Assembly: GCA_022842805.1 (NCBI GenBank)
Contig: JALHOX010000157.1
Coordinates: 1-9,728, forward strand
Direction of reading: 5' to 3'
From: Phycisphaerae bacterium
GTDB lineage: Bacteria; Planctomycetota; Phycisphaerae; UBA1845; Fen-1342
DNA: 9,728 nucleotides
This document shows positions 1 through 5,658 of the stretch, piece by piece (the stretch's first letter is position 1; every line of letters begins with the position of its first letter). The translations under genes were made by a program, and so were the position numbers. Below the pieces are notes generated by a model. The model had not been told where the DNA came from. It saw nothing but the letters and a program-made list of their open reading frames with translations, and did no database searches.

Positions 1-664
1 GGTCGTCGGTGGCGCGGAGCGAGGGGACCATGCCGCCGGAGAGCGTGGCGATCTTGGCGGTCGGCTCGGCGAAGAGCACGTCCTGCAGGCGGACTTCGTG
101 GAGCAGGTGGTTGCGGTCGTCGGTGACGTAGAGGGTGTCGAGCGAGCCGGCCTGGCGGCCGCGCTGGCGGATGTGGTCGAGCGCCCGCTGCATGGTCCAA
201 TCGGCCTTGAGCCGCAGGTAGTTGGGCGTCATGAAGCGGCCGACGCTCTGCTCGGGATAGTTGAGCAGCAGCTCGGTGATGTGCCGATTTTCCGGCGTGA
301 TCAGGTTCATGACGCGCTGGACGAGCGCTCCGGGCAGCTCGTCGAAGAGCTCGGCGCGGTCGTCGGGGGCGATGGCGTTGAAGAGCTGGGCCATCTGATC
401 GCTGGTCAGTTGTTCGAGCAGGGCCTCCTGCGTCTCGAAGGGCAGGTAGGTGAAGACCTCCGCCGCGCGGTCGCGCGGGAGGAGGCGAAAGGCGACGGCG
501 CGGTGATGGGGCGAGAGGAAGAGCAGGACATCGGCGATCTCGGGCTCGATGAGGTGGACGAGCGAGTCGTGGACCTCTTTGGTCTGCCCGGCGGCGAGCA
601 TGGCCTCGATCTCGGGACCGAGGATCTCCTGAAGGGCCTGATGTGGATCGACGACGGCTTCCAT
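1..664 (-). CDS. mgtE: Magnesium transporter MgtE, N-terminal part (cut by window edge)
   Basis: MgtE proteins are Mg2+-selective inner-membrane channels gated by their own cytosolic domains. The 221 codons seen here begin MEAVVDPHQALQEILGPEIE. Residues about 30-135 form the helical MgtE N domain, with its repeated pattern IADVLLFLSP, AEVFTYLP and AELFDELP. The characteristic LLLNYPEQSVGRFMTPNYL follows at 132-150 and opens the first CBS domain, which runs to about 200. A second CBS domain starts near the left edge. The five-helix pore domain would lie outside the window; family members are about 450 residues. The ATG at 664 is the only good start, since no in-frame ATG lies closely upstream. 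No Shine-Dalgarno sequence is visible. The 215-bp spacer upstream shows no Mg2+ riboswitch that I can recognise by eye. The family call is firm; transport activity is inferred from the family. Confidence 0.93.
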   Translation of the reverse strand, partial: MEAVVDPHQALQEILGPEIEAMLAAGQTKEVHDSLVHLIEPEIADVLLFLSPHHRAVAFRLLPRDRAAEVFTYLPFETQEALLEQLTSDQMAQLFNAIAPDDRAELFDELPGALVQRVMNLITPENRHITELLLNYPEQSVGRFMTPNYLRLKADWTMQRALDHIRQRGRQAGSLDTLYVTDDRNHLLHEVRLQDVLFAEPTAKIATLSGGMVPSLRATDD

Positions 665-714
665 GTGGTGTGGGGCAGTTAAGCGGGGCGAGGGCGGGAA
701 AGCAAATAGCGGAT

Positions 715-745
715 GAATGCAGAATGAAGAATGCAGAATGCAGAA
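715..745. repeat. Heptamer tandem repeat (GAATGCA-type, four copies)
   Basis: Four adjacent 7-bp units read GAATGCA, GAATGAA, GAATGCA and GAATGCA (715-742), followed by a partial GAA. One unit has a single mismatch. The tract is AT-rich compared with the GC-rich sequence around it, so it stands out in composition. It lies about 50-80 bp upstream of the mgtE start on the minus strand, so it could fall in the promoter or leader of that gene. No function can be read from it. Confidence 0.8.
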
Positions 746-830
746 GGGGCGCGAGGGCGTTGCGCGGCGGTTTGGGGGTTTTGCCCAGCCGCTTACGTTT
801 GTTGGCGGGAGCGTGCTCGTCGGATTTGAC

Positions 831-866
831 GGGCGAAGGGGCGGGCGAAGAGGCGGGCGAAGGGGC
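831..866. repeat. 12-bp tandem repeat, three copies (GGGCGAAGGGGC)
   Basis: Three contiguous 12-bp units lie at 831-842, 843-854 and 855-866. The first and third are identical, and the middle one has A for G at its ninth base. The repeat ends 13 bp before the stop codon of the minus-strand gene at 880, so it lies in that gene's 3' flank. It is a simple-sequence tract that could arise by slippage; no role is evident. Confidence 0.85.
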
Positions 867-879
867 GGCGAGACCGGCT

Positions 880-2385
880 CTACTTTCGAGGATTCAGCTT
901 GATCGGGCCGAGTTCGATCGTCTCGGCGGCGTACTGCATCTCGACATCGCGGCGGGCGAGGTTGGGGTTGGGGATGAGTTCGAGGCGGATCGGCTCATCG
1001 GTCATATCGCGCAGGCGTGTGTTCTCGAATTGCTCGAAGCCGGAGCTGGAGCCGGCTGGGAACCAGAATTCGCCGATGTCGAGCTTCTTGCCCTTGTAGA
1101 TGGCTCTCACTTTGAAGGCGGCGGCGAAGGGCAGCGGCTGCGAGAGGCGGATGGCGGGGATTTCGTAGGTCGGCGAGTCCATCAGAAAGCCTTCATACTT
1201 GCGCTGTGAGAATGCCGCTTCGACGCGCAGCGCGGCGCGGAGTTGCTCGCGCACGGTTTCGCCGTGGAGGGGTACGATGTCGTCGTCGCTGGCGGCGTCA
1301 ATGATTTCAGTTTGGGCTGTGAGCGAGCGACGGATCGTGCATGCCTCTATATTGGCTGAGATCAGCTTTGCGTTGGGATTTCGTTCGCCGATCGCGAGCA
1401 ACAGCCGCTGGGGGGAAGATTCTCGGTGGCGCACCGTCCTTAGCTGCGTGCGATCACTCGGGCGCGCAAAACACTCCAGGTTCGCAACCCCTCGCCCGTA
1501 GGGGTAAGGCTCGTAGAAAGCATCCACATCAACGTCGATACTTCGCGCGCCGATCGGCAAGTTGTGAAAGACTCGTTCCAGTGCCCGCACCGTATGGGGA
1601 GCGGTTTGGGGCCTTGCGAACGGTATCTGGAGCGCGAATGGGTCGCGCCACATCGGGATAGCGCTCATTGGAGGCGGGGCGGTGCGAATGCTTAAGGACA
1701 CCGAAATTCGCGCGTGCGAAGGCGCTGGTGCATCGACTTCACACTCGATCGGCAGCGCCCAGCCGCGCCGGTTGCGCTCGCGAACCCGGATGCGGATGTT
1801 CCGGACGCTCTGCTTCACCATGCGTTCCCACTGCTCATCAGTGAGTTTGTCGCTCAGATCAAGGTTGCTGAGCAGCTTTAACCAGACGGTCAAGCGTGGT
1901 GAGTCTATTGGCGCTGTTTCTTGAACCGCGAGTGCGCGATCGGCGAGCGCGCGAATCTGATCCGACGACAGCAGCCCGGACTGCACGCGCGCGTTGAGCT
2001 CAGGCTCCGCCTTTGCATCGCCGAAGTCCATCGCGATCTTCAGCACGCTCAGCGGCGCTTGGCCGCGCCAATTCGTCGATTGCCAAATCCAAACGGCGGG
2101 ACTGATCGATGTGAGCAGCACCAGGACGCCGGCGATGAGCGGGATCGCGCGTACTTTTCGGACTCCGCGGCGCGGCTTGCGGCGCGAGGAGTCGACGCCG
2201 CATTCGGGGCAGATGGGCGAGGGAAGCTCGGAGAGGATGTAGCCGCAGCGGCGGCAGCGTGGCTCATCGCCGATGCGCCGGCCGCGCCAGCCGATGGCGA
2301 CGAGCAGCGTGCCGACGCCGAGGGCGATGGAGAGCCACCAAAGCGGGGAGATCGACCACACCCAGTCGAACATGTTGTGAAGCAT
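880..2385 (-). CDS. Zinc-ribbon membrane protein of unknown function
   Basis: This protein of about 501 residues is not one I can assign to a named family. From the ATG at 2385, a first hydrophobic segment (residues about 13-32, SISPLWWLSIALGVG...) is followed by a zinc ribbon. That ribbon is CRRC at 44-47 and CPEC at 59-62, a CxxC-x11-CxxC arrangement. A basic stretch and a second hydrophobic segment (81-101, IPLIAGVLVLLTSISPAVWIW) come next. The remaining 400 or so residues look soluble. They begin with two similar helical stretches (LLSSDQIRALADRALAVQ and KLTDEQWERMVKQSVRN) and then become strand-rich. The ribbon presumably faces the cytoplasm between the two helices. Other possible starts are TTG at 2400 and ATG at 2373; none has a clear ribosome binding site. 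Membrane ribbon proteins of this style are common in Planctomycetota (general knowledge). The gene lies 108 bp downstream of the small ribbon gene, with a hairpin between them. Confidence 0.85.
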   Translation of the reverse strand: MLHNMFDWVWSISPLWWLSIALGVGTLLVAIGWRGRRIGDEPRCRRCGYILSELPSPICPECGVDSSRRKPRRGVRKVRAIPLIAGVLVLLTSISPAVWIWQSTNWRGQAPLSVLKIAMDFGDAKAEPELNARVQSGLLSSDQIRALADRALAVQETAPIDSPRLTVWLKLLSNLDLSDKLTDEQWERMVKQSVRNIRIRVRERNRRGWALPIECEVDAPAPSHARISVSLSIRTAPPPMSAIPMWRDPFALQIPFARPQTAPHTVRALERVFHNLPIGARSIDVDVDAFYEPYPYGRGVANLECFARPSDRTQLRTVRHRESSPQRLLLAIGERNPNAKLISANIEACTIRRSLTAQTEIIDAASDDDIVPLHGETVREQLRAALRVEAAFSQRKYEGFLMDSPTYEIPAIRLSQPLPFAAAFKVRAIYKGKKLDIGEFWFPAGSSSGFEQFENTRLRDMTDEPIRLELIPNPNLARRDVEMQYAAETIELGPIKLNPRK

Positions 2386-2420
2386 AGCAAGCAAGGGCAA
2401 AGGAAGAGCCGCAGGATTCA

Positions 2421-2454
2421 GCCTGCGCGGCGGTGGGGTTAACGCCGCGCCGGC
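2421..2454 (-). terminator. Strong GC hairpin between two minus-strand genes
   Basis: GCGCGGCG at 2425-2432 pairs perfectly with CGCCGCGC at 2443-2450 across a 10-nt loop. After one mismatch the stem extends by GCC at 2421-2423 pairing with GGC at 2452-2454, so 11 of 12 pairs form. It sits 40 bp past the stop of the small zinc-ribbon gene. It could terminate or attenuate minus-strand transcription before the larger ribbon gene. No run of U follows on the minus strand, so intrinsic termination is only a possibility. Confidence 0.45.
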
Positions 2455-2493
2455 TGCACAGTGCGGGCAGTGCCGCGGGCGACGTGCACCCCG

Positions 2494-2892
2494 CTATTGC
2501 GTTTCGCAGAGCTCTTCCCAGTCGGGTTCGGTCCAGGCGAGCACGCGCGACTCGGCGGGGGAGATGCGAACGTCGCCGTGGATGCGGCGCCCGTCGCTGA
2601 TGGACTGGTACTCGTAAGTCCAGATTTCGAGCGACGGCGCCGCGATGTTTCCGGTGGTCGATTCGGCGTCGTCGGCGCCTGCCGCCGCGCAGGCGATCCG
2701 CTTGGGCTCGCCGAGGAGCTTGCGGACCTCGTTGCGTGTCAGCTTTTGCGAGAGCTTGCGCCATTGTGCGAGCAACGCGCTGAGGCGCGTGGTGGAGCGC
2801 AGCAGCGGCTCGGCGGTGGGGCGGCCGCATTGGCGGCAGAACGCCGCCTCTGCGGGGTTGTCGCAGGCACAGGATTCACAGCGACGGTTCAT
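2494..2892 (-). CDS. Small protein: N-terminal zinc ribbon plus BamE/SmpA-like domain
   Basis: This 132-residue protein has two recognisable parts. Residues 1-25 (MNRRCESCACDNPAEAAFCR...) form a zinc ribbon with C5xxC8 and C19xxC22; C10 is an extra cysteine. Residues 48-120 follow the pattern of the BamE/SmpA-type small domain: LTRNEVRKLLGEP (51-63), then EIWTYEY (89-95), then a strand pair ending in a basic/hydrophobic turn. BamE itself is an outer-membrane lipoprotein of the BAM complex. This protein lacks a signal peptide and lipobox, so only the fold is suggested, not that role. The start is the ATG at 2892. It lies 10 bp after the SPFH stop codon, so the two are probably one transcript and may work together. 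The fold is my reading of the motif and was not confirmed by a search. No close homologue is known to me. Confidence 0.83.
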   Translation of the reverse strand: MNRRCESCACDNPAEAAFCRQCGRPTAEPLLRSTTRLSALLAQWRKLSQKLTRNEVRKLLGEPKRIACAAAGADDAESTTGNIAAPSLEIWTYEYQSISDGRRIHGDVRISPAESRVLAWTEPDWEELCETQ

Positions 2893-2902
2893 CGCTTGCT
2901 CG

Positions 2903-5032
2903 TCAGTTGTTGCGCGGCCGAGCGCCGCTGGCTACTTGCAGTTCCTCGCGGAGCCGGGCCGTCTCGGGTCGCGGCTTGGCGTGGCCGTTGGCGCCGGCGG
3001 CATCCGTGATCTCCAGCCCCAGCCGATCGCTGAGGAGCAGCGTCAGGAGCGACTCCATCACGTTTGCGCCGAGCGCGCCGTTGGCGCCCGGCTTTCCATC
3101 GCCGCTGCCGCTGCCGCCGCCGATGACGATTTTGGGCACGAGATCGACGCCCGAATGCTGGATGGCTTCGGCGAAGCGCTCCATGACCTGTCGCGTCAGT
3201 TGGAACTGCGGACCGCCATAGGCGCGGACCTGTTCGTCGATGGCGATCGCCTGGGCCACGCCGATGCGGGTGTTTTTGTCCGCTTCCGCCTCGCCGATCG
3301 CGCGAATGCGGGCCGCCTCGCCTTCGCCGAGCGCGCGGACTTTTGCGCCTTCGGCGTCGGCCAGGGCGCGGACCTTGGCCGCCTCGGCCTCGGCGGTGGC
3401 GCGCGTCTGGGCCGCCTGTTGGAGCGCCCGCTGATAGTCGGCCTTGCCCTGGTTTTCCTGCACGCGGATCGAAAGCTCGCTTTCGGTCAGTTGTTGCTGC
3501 TGGCGCGCCTTGGCTTCGGCCTCGCGCAGCTCGCGCTCTTTCACCGCGGCCTTTTCCTGTCGGGCGTAGGTTTCGACCTGCTCCTCGGCCACCTGTCGCA
3601 ATCGAAGCTGGGTCAGGATGTTTTCGATCTTGTTGTCGCCGGCGGAGGAGGTCGGCGTACCGATCAGCACCTCTTCGAGCTCGAGGTTGTAGTGCGTGAA
3701 TTTCTCCTGCATCTCTTCGCTGGCGAGCTTCTGGATCATGGCGCGATCCTGGAGCAGTTGGATCAGCGTGCGGGTCTGGCCGATGTTCTTGAAATAGGCC
3801 GAGACCATCGGGTCGAGCGTCTGCTCCACCAGCTTTTTGACATCACCGAAGCGCTGAATCACCAGCGGCGCTTTGCGGTAGTCGATGTGTACGACGACGC
3901 TGAGCGGCAGCGAGGGCTCGAAGGCATCTTTGGTGATCAGCGAGACCTCGCGCAGATTTTCATCGAAGCGATGATTGCCGGCCTCGTTTTTGATCCACTT
4001 CAAAATGAAGTTGGTGGTTGGCACCGGAATCACCTTGCCGGCGTAGGTGTTGAAGGCATATTTGCCGGGCAGGAGCGGATCGCTCCATACGCCCCTTTCC
4101 CCGGGCCGAACGAGTTCGCCATGTTTGTATTCCGTCCCCGACAGATCGGCGCCCCGCGCGCCGGTGTACGAGATGACCACGCCGACGTGGCCGACGTCGA
4201 TCACCGTCTTCGGCAACATTTCGACCGTTGCGAAGAGGCGGTTGAGGTAATAGGTGCCGTCGACCAGCACTTGCAATTGGCGCCCCCGCGCGCCGCCCGC
4301 CATCAGGAACTTTTCCGGGTCCTGGAAGTTGTTGTGAAACGCCGCCGCTTCCTGCGGGTCGCGGCCGACGATGGGCGCGATGATCTCGCCGCTGGGCAGG
4401 GCGGGGCCGTCGTGCACGGTCACCACGCCGATCAGGTCGTCGTTGCCCTTGATGACGACGGGCACGAAGCCGTAGCGGCTGGCGATTTCGGCCTGCATGG
4501 CGGCAAAGACTTTTTTGTCGTCGTGTTCGAGCGGGAGGAAATAGAGCTGATCGCGCGTGACGACGGCGAACTGGGCGAGATTGATGGCATAGGTGCCCTC
4601 GCGCAGCACTTTGCGCTGCGGGCCGCGCTGGCCGCCCTGCGCGAGAAACGAGCGAGAGTCTTCGAAATTGTCGGCGCGCGAGTTGCAACCCAGCGTTTGC
4701 GTGGGGGGCAGCGCCTGGCCGTCGCGGGCGAAGACATAGCCGATCTGCCCCTGCGCGATCGTGACCAGCGGCAGCACATGCACGCGATATTGAAACGGCG
4801 TCAGGAAGTGCAGGCCGCCGCGCAGGACTTCGGGTTGAAATCCCGCTTCCTTTTTGAGCGCGATGATTCCGCTTCGCACCGAGCCGGCGGTGCTCCAGAG
4901 GCGTTCGACGACGCCGACTTTTTTGTTGGGGATGTATCGAATCCCCAGTACTCCGGTGAGAAACAACAGGCAGACGCACGAGATCGCCGTCAGGACGATC
5001 AGCGGCATCCAGCTTTGAACAGCGAGCAACAT
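2903..5032 (-). CDS. Flotillin-like SPFH/band 7 membrane scaffold protein
   Basis: SPFH proteins oligomerise at membranes and organise microdomains or partner proteases. Numbered from the ATG at 5038, this 711-residue protein has one membrane helix (10-33). An unusual N-terminal region follows at about 39-350, with repeated LxxGxYxxN and IGxVxxxDGxxLP motifs. The SPFH core spans about 350-460. A long Ala/Glu/Arg/Gln coiled coil covers 475-600, containing AKVRALADAEGAKVRALGEG and close repeats. A flotillin-type tail follows (VPKIVIGGGSGSG, 634-646) and then a Gly/Ala-rich end. The length is more than for typical flotillins. I prefer the ATG at 5032 (709 residues) because GGAG at 5043-5040 is 7 nt from it but only 1 nt from the ATG at 5038. 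No NfeD partner gene is beside it. Instead a zinc-ribbon gene starts 10 bp after its stop. The family call is firm; the cellular role is inferred. Confidence 0.92.
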   Translation of the reverse strand: MLLAVQSWMPLIVLTAISCVCLLFLTGVLGIRYIPNKKVGVVERLWSTAGSVRSGIIALKKEAGFQPEVLRGGLHFLTPFQYRVHVLPLVTIAQGQIGYVFARDGQALPPTQTLGCNSRADNFEDSRSFLAQGGQRGPQRKVLREGTYAINLAQFAVVTRDQLYFLPLEHDDKKVFAAMQAEIASRYGFVPVVIKGNDDLIGVVTVHDGPALPSGEIIAPIVGRDPQEAAAFHNNFQDPEKFLMAGGARGRQLQVLVDGTYYLNRLFATVEMLPKTVIDVGHVGVVISYTGARGADLSGTEYKHGELVRPGERGVWSDPLLPGKYAFNTYAGKVIPVPTTNFILKWIKNEAGNHRFDENLREVSLITKDAFEPSLPLSVVVHIDYRKAPLVIQRFGDVKKLVEQTLDPMVSAYFKNIGQTRTLIQLLQDRAMIQKLASEEMQEKFTHYNLELEEVLIGTPTSSAGDNKIENILTQLRLRQVAEEQVETYARQEKAAVKERELREAEAKARQQQQLTESELSIRVQENQGKADYQRALQQAAQTRATAEAEAAKVRALADAEGAKVRALGEGEAARIRAIGEAEADKNTRIGVAQAIAIDEQVRAYGGPQFQLTRQVMERFAEAIQHSGVDLVPKIVIGGGSGSGDGKPGANGALGANVMESLLTLLLSDRLGLEITDAAGANGHAKPRPETARLREELQVASGARPRNN

Positions 5033-5060
5033 CTCCATACTCCAACGAGGCGATTCATCC

Positions 5061-5101
5061 GATCGCGCGCAAGCCCGCTTGTCGCGCGGCGGTGCGCGAT
5101 C
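5061..5101 (-). promoter_or_regulatory. Inverted repeat/hairpin in the leader of the SPFH gene
   Basis: GATCGCGC at 5061-5068 is repeated in inverse at 5094-5101. Between and overlapping these arms, a second stem can form. In it 5064-5073 (CGCGCGCAAG) pairs with 5078-5088 (CTTGTCGCGCG) across the loop CCCG, with T5082 bulged. The two foldings share the left arm and so partly compete. The element starts about 25 bp upstream of the SPFH start codon, where it could act as an operator in DNA or as a leader structure in RNA. The pairing is seen directly; regulation is inferred. Confidence 0.45.
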
Positions 5102-5232
5102 ACTTCGTCGAGGGCGCGTACAGAAACTGTGCGCGACATCAACGCGATTGCATCAAGCAAATGGCAACAGCAGGTTGTTGATTAGGGCGGTGCGCAGATT
5201 GAGCGCATGGGTTTGTCTCCAGCGTCGCCTAC

Positions 5233-5292
5233 GGGGTTAGCTGACGGGCTCGCTTCGCTGACTCAGCGTCCGGCTTCGGCCGGATTAGCCCC
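5233..5292 (+). ncRNA. Branched hairpin element with UUCG tetraloop (possible structured RNA or intergenic repeat)
   Basis: GGGGTTA at 5233-5239 pairs with TAGCCCC at 5286-5292, with one G-T wobble. Inside it two hairpins abut exactly. One is CGCTG-ACT-CAGCG at 5256-5268. The other is TCCGGC-TTCG-GCCGGA at 5269-5284, a C(UUCG)G tetraloop that is very stable only as plus-strand RNA. GCTGAC occurs twice, at 5240-5245 and 5257-5262. The outer stem of 7 pairs recalls a tRNA acceptor, but the element is only 60 nt and has no tRNA arms. It may be a mobile-like intergenic palindrome or part of a leader RNA. Expression is not shown. Confidence 0.4.
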
Positions 5293-5330
5293 TGCGGCCG
5301 GCTTTCGCGGGCCGCGTTGGGTTCCCCGTT

Positions 5331-5380
5331 GTCCGGTTGCTACCTCCGGACACTCGGCGTTTTGCAGCATTAGGTAGCAG
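5331..5380 (+). ncRNA. Possible H-type pseudoknot
   Basis: GTCCGG at 5331-5336 and CCGGAC at 5346-5351 form a 6-bp stem around a 9-nt loop. Eight bases of that loop, TGCTACCT at 5338-5345, are perfectly complementary to AGGTAGCA at 5372-5379. A T-G wobble (5337/5380) could extend this. The geometry fits an H-type pseudoknot with nearly no first loop and a 20-nt last loop. Alternatively the 8-bp pairing is a DNA inverted repeat. It overlaps the minus-strand -10-like box at 5379-5384. No known riboswitch class was recognised. Confidence 0.35.
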
Positions 5381-5386
5381 TATACC
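5379..5386 (-). promoter_or_regulatory. Candidate extended -10 promoter element toward the SPFH gene
   Basis: Read on the minus strand, the sequence is TGGTATACT: a TATACT box (5384-5379) preceded by TGn, the extended -10 motif recognised by housekeeping sigma factor. No good -35 lies 17 bp upstream, which is tolerated for extended -10 promoters. Transcription would begin near 5372 and give a leader of about 330 nt before the SPFH start, crossing the hairpins at 5331-5351, 5233-5292 and 5061-5101. This is a motif match only. Confidence 0.35.
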
Positions 5387-5646
5387 ACAGGTTTGGCGGT
5401 TTCGCCGCTGATTCCAAACTACGCGATGTCTTGGACGGATAATTTCGGCCTTGCTGCTGTAGGCGAGTCGATTTGATTGCGCACTCTGTGCGTGACGTGC
5501 CCAATTCTGCAATTCACGCGTGCCGGCCGCAGCCGCCTGCGAATGCAAGCGCAGTGAAGCAGCACCTTTTCGAAGTCGATATCCGATCGGGCTGTCGTTT
5601 GGAGGATTCGCTCCAGGGGCGGCGGCGCTTTGAACTCGAAACCGTT

Positions 5647-5651
5647 GGAGG
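5647..5651 (+). promoter_or_regulatory. Ribosome binding site that fixes the surface-protein start
   Basis: GGAGG lies 7 nt before the GTG at 5659. It is the best Shine-Dalgarno sequence in the window and decides the start over upstream in-frame candidates such as TTG at 5473. It is embedded in a small palindrome, TGGAG-GA-CTCCA (5646-5657), which resembles a second copy at 5600-5615. Confidence 0.75.
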
Positions 5652-5658
5652 ACTCCAG

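Larger units (their letters stand above)
665..879. other. Intergenic spacer upstream of mgtE
   Basis: This spacer separates the minus-strand mgtE start from the stop of the next minus-strand gene. It holds a heptamer tandem repeat and a 12-bp tandem repeat, listed separately. It also holds an imperfect hairpin: GCGGC at 764-768 pairs with GCCGC at 788-792, and TGGG at 773-776 pairs with CCCA at 784-787. The hairpin lies downstream of the minus-strand gene at 880 and could end its transcript, but no T-run follows it. An open plus-strand frame crosses the spacer, but it looks like a low-complexity shadow. No promoter stood out. Confidence 0.5.
5039..5658. other. 620-bp divergent intergenic region rich in inverted repeats
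   Basis: This region lies between the minus-strand SPFH gene and the plus-strand surface-protein gene and must hold both promoters. Short frames cross it, but none looks like a protein. An open frame from TTG at 5473 runs into the surface protein, but its first 62 codons look non-coding and precede the signal peptide. Inverted repeats are dense: 5061-5101, 5233-5292, 5294-5315 (GCGGCC/GGCCGC, 10-nt loop), 5331-5379, 5395-5406 (GGCG/CGCC, 4-nt loop) and 5480-5492 (CGCAC/GTGCG). CACGCGTG at 5515-5522 is a perfect palindrome. Plus-strand promoter evidence is weak: GATAAT at 5438-5443 resembles a -10 box but has no convincing -35. Confidence 0.6.

Noticed and set aside
98..682. A plus-strand open frame opposite mgtE
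   Set aside because: The minus strand encodes clear MgtE N and CBS domains; the plus-strand product is an antisense shadow rich in Val, Gly and Glu.
665..879. A Mg2+ riboswitch (M-box) upstream of mgtE
   Set aside because: Only a weak hairpin and simple repeats are visible. I could not recognise the conserved M-box core, although an Infernal scan would be the decisive test.
2645..5185. An 846-codon open frame on the plus strand opposite the SPFH gene
   Set aside because: It is the antisense of a well-supported SPFH gene in GC-rich DNA, where stop codons are rare. Its translation is compositionally odd and shows no recognisable domain, and its last part runs through the structured intergenic region.
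5233..5292. A tRNA-like gene suggested by the 7-bp closing stem
   Set aside because: At 60 nt it is too short. It lacks D, anticodon and T arms of proper size and has no TTC-type loop in the right place.
5473..5658. An upstream extension of the surface protein to TTG at 5473
   Set aside because: The 62 extra residues look non-coding, would put the signal peptide inside the protein, and lack a ribosome binding site. GTG at 5659 has GGAGG at 7-nt spacing.
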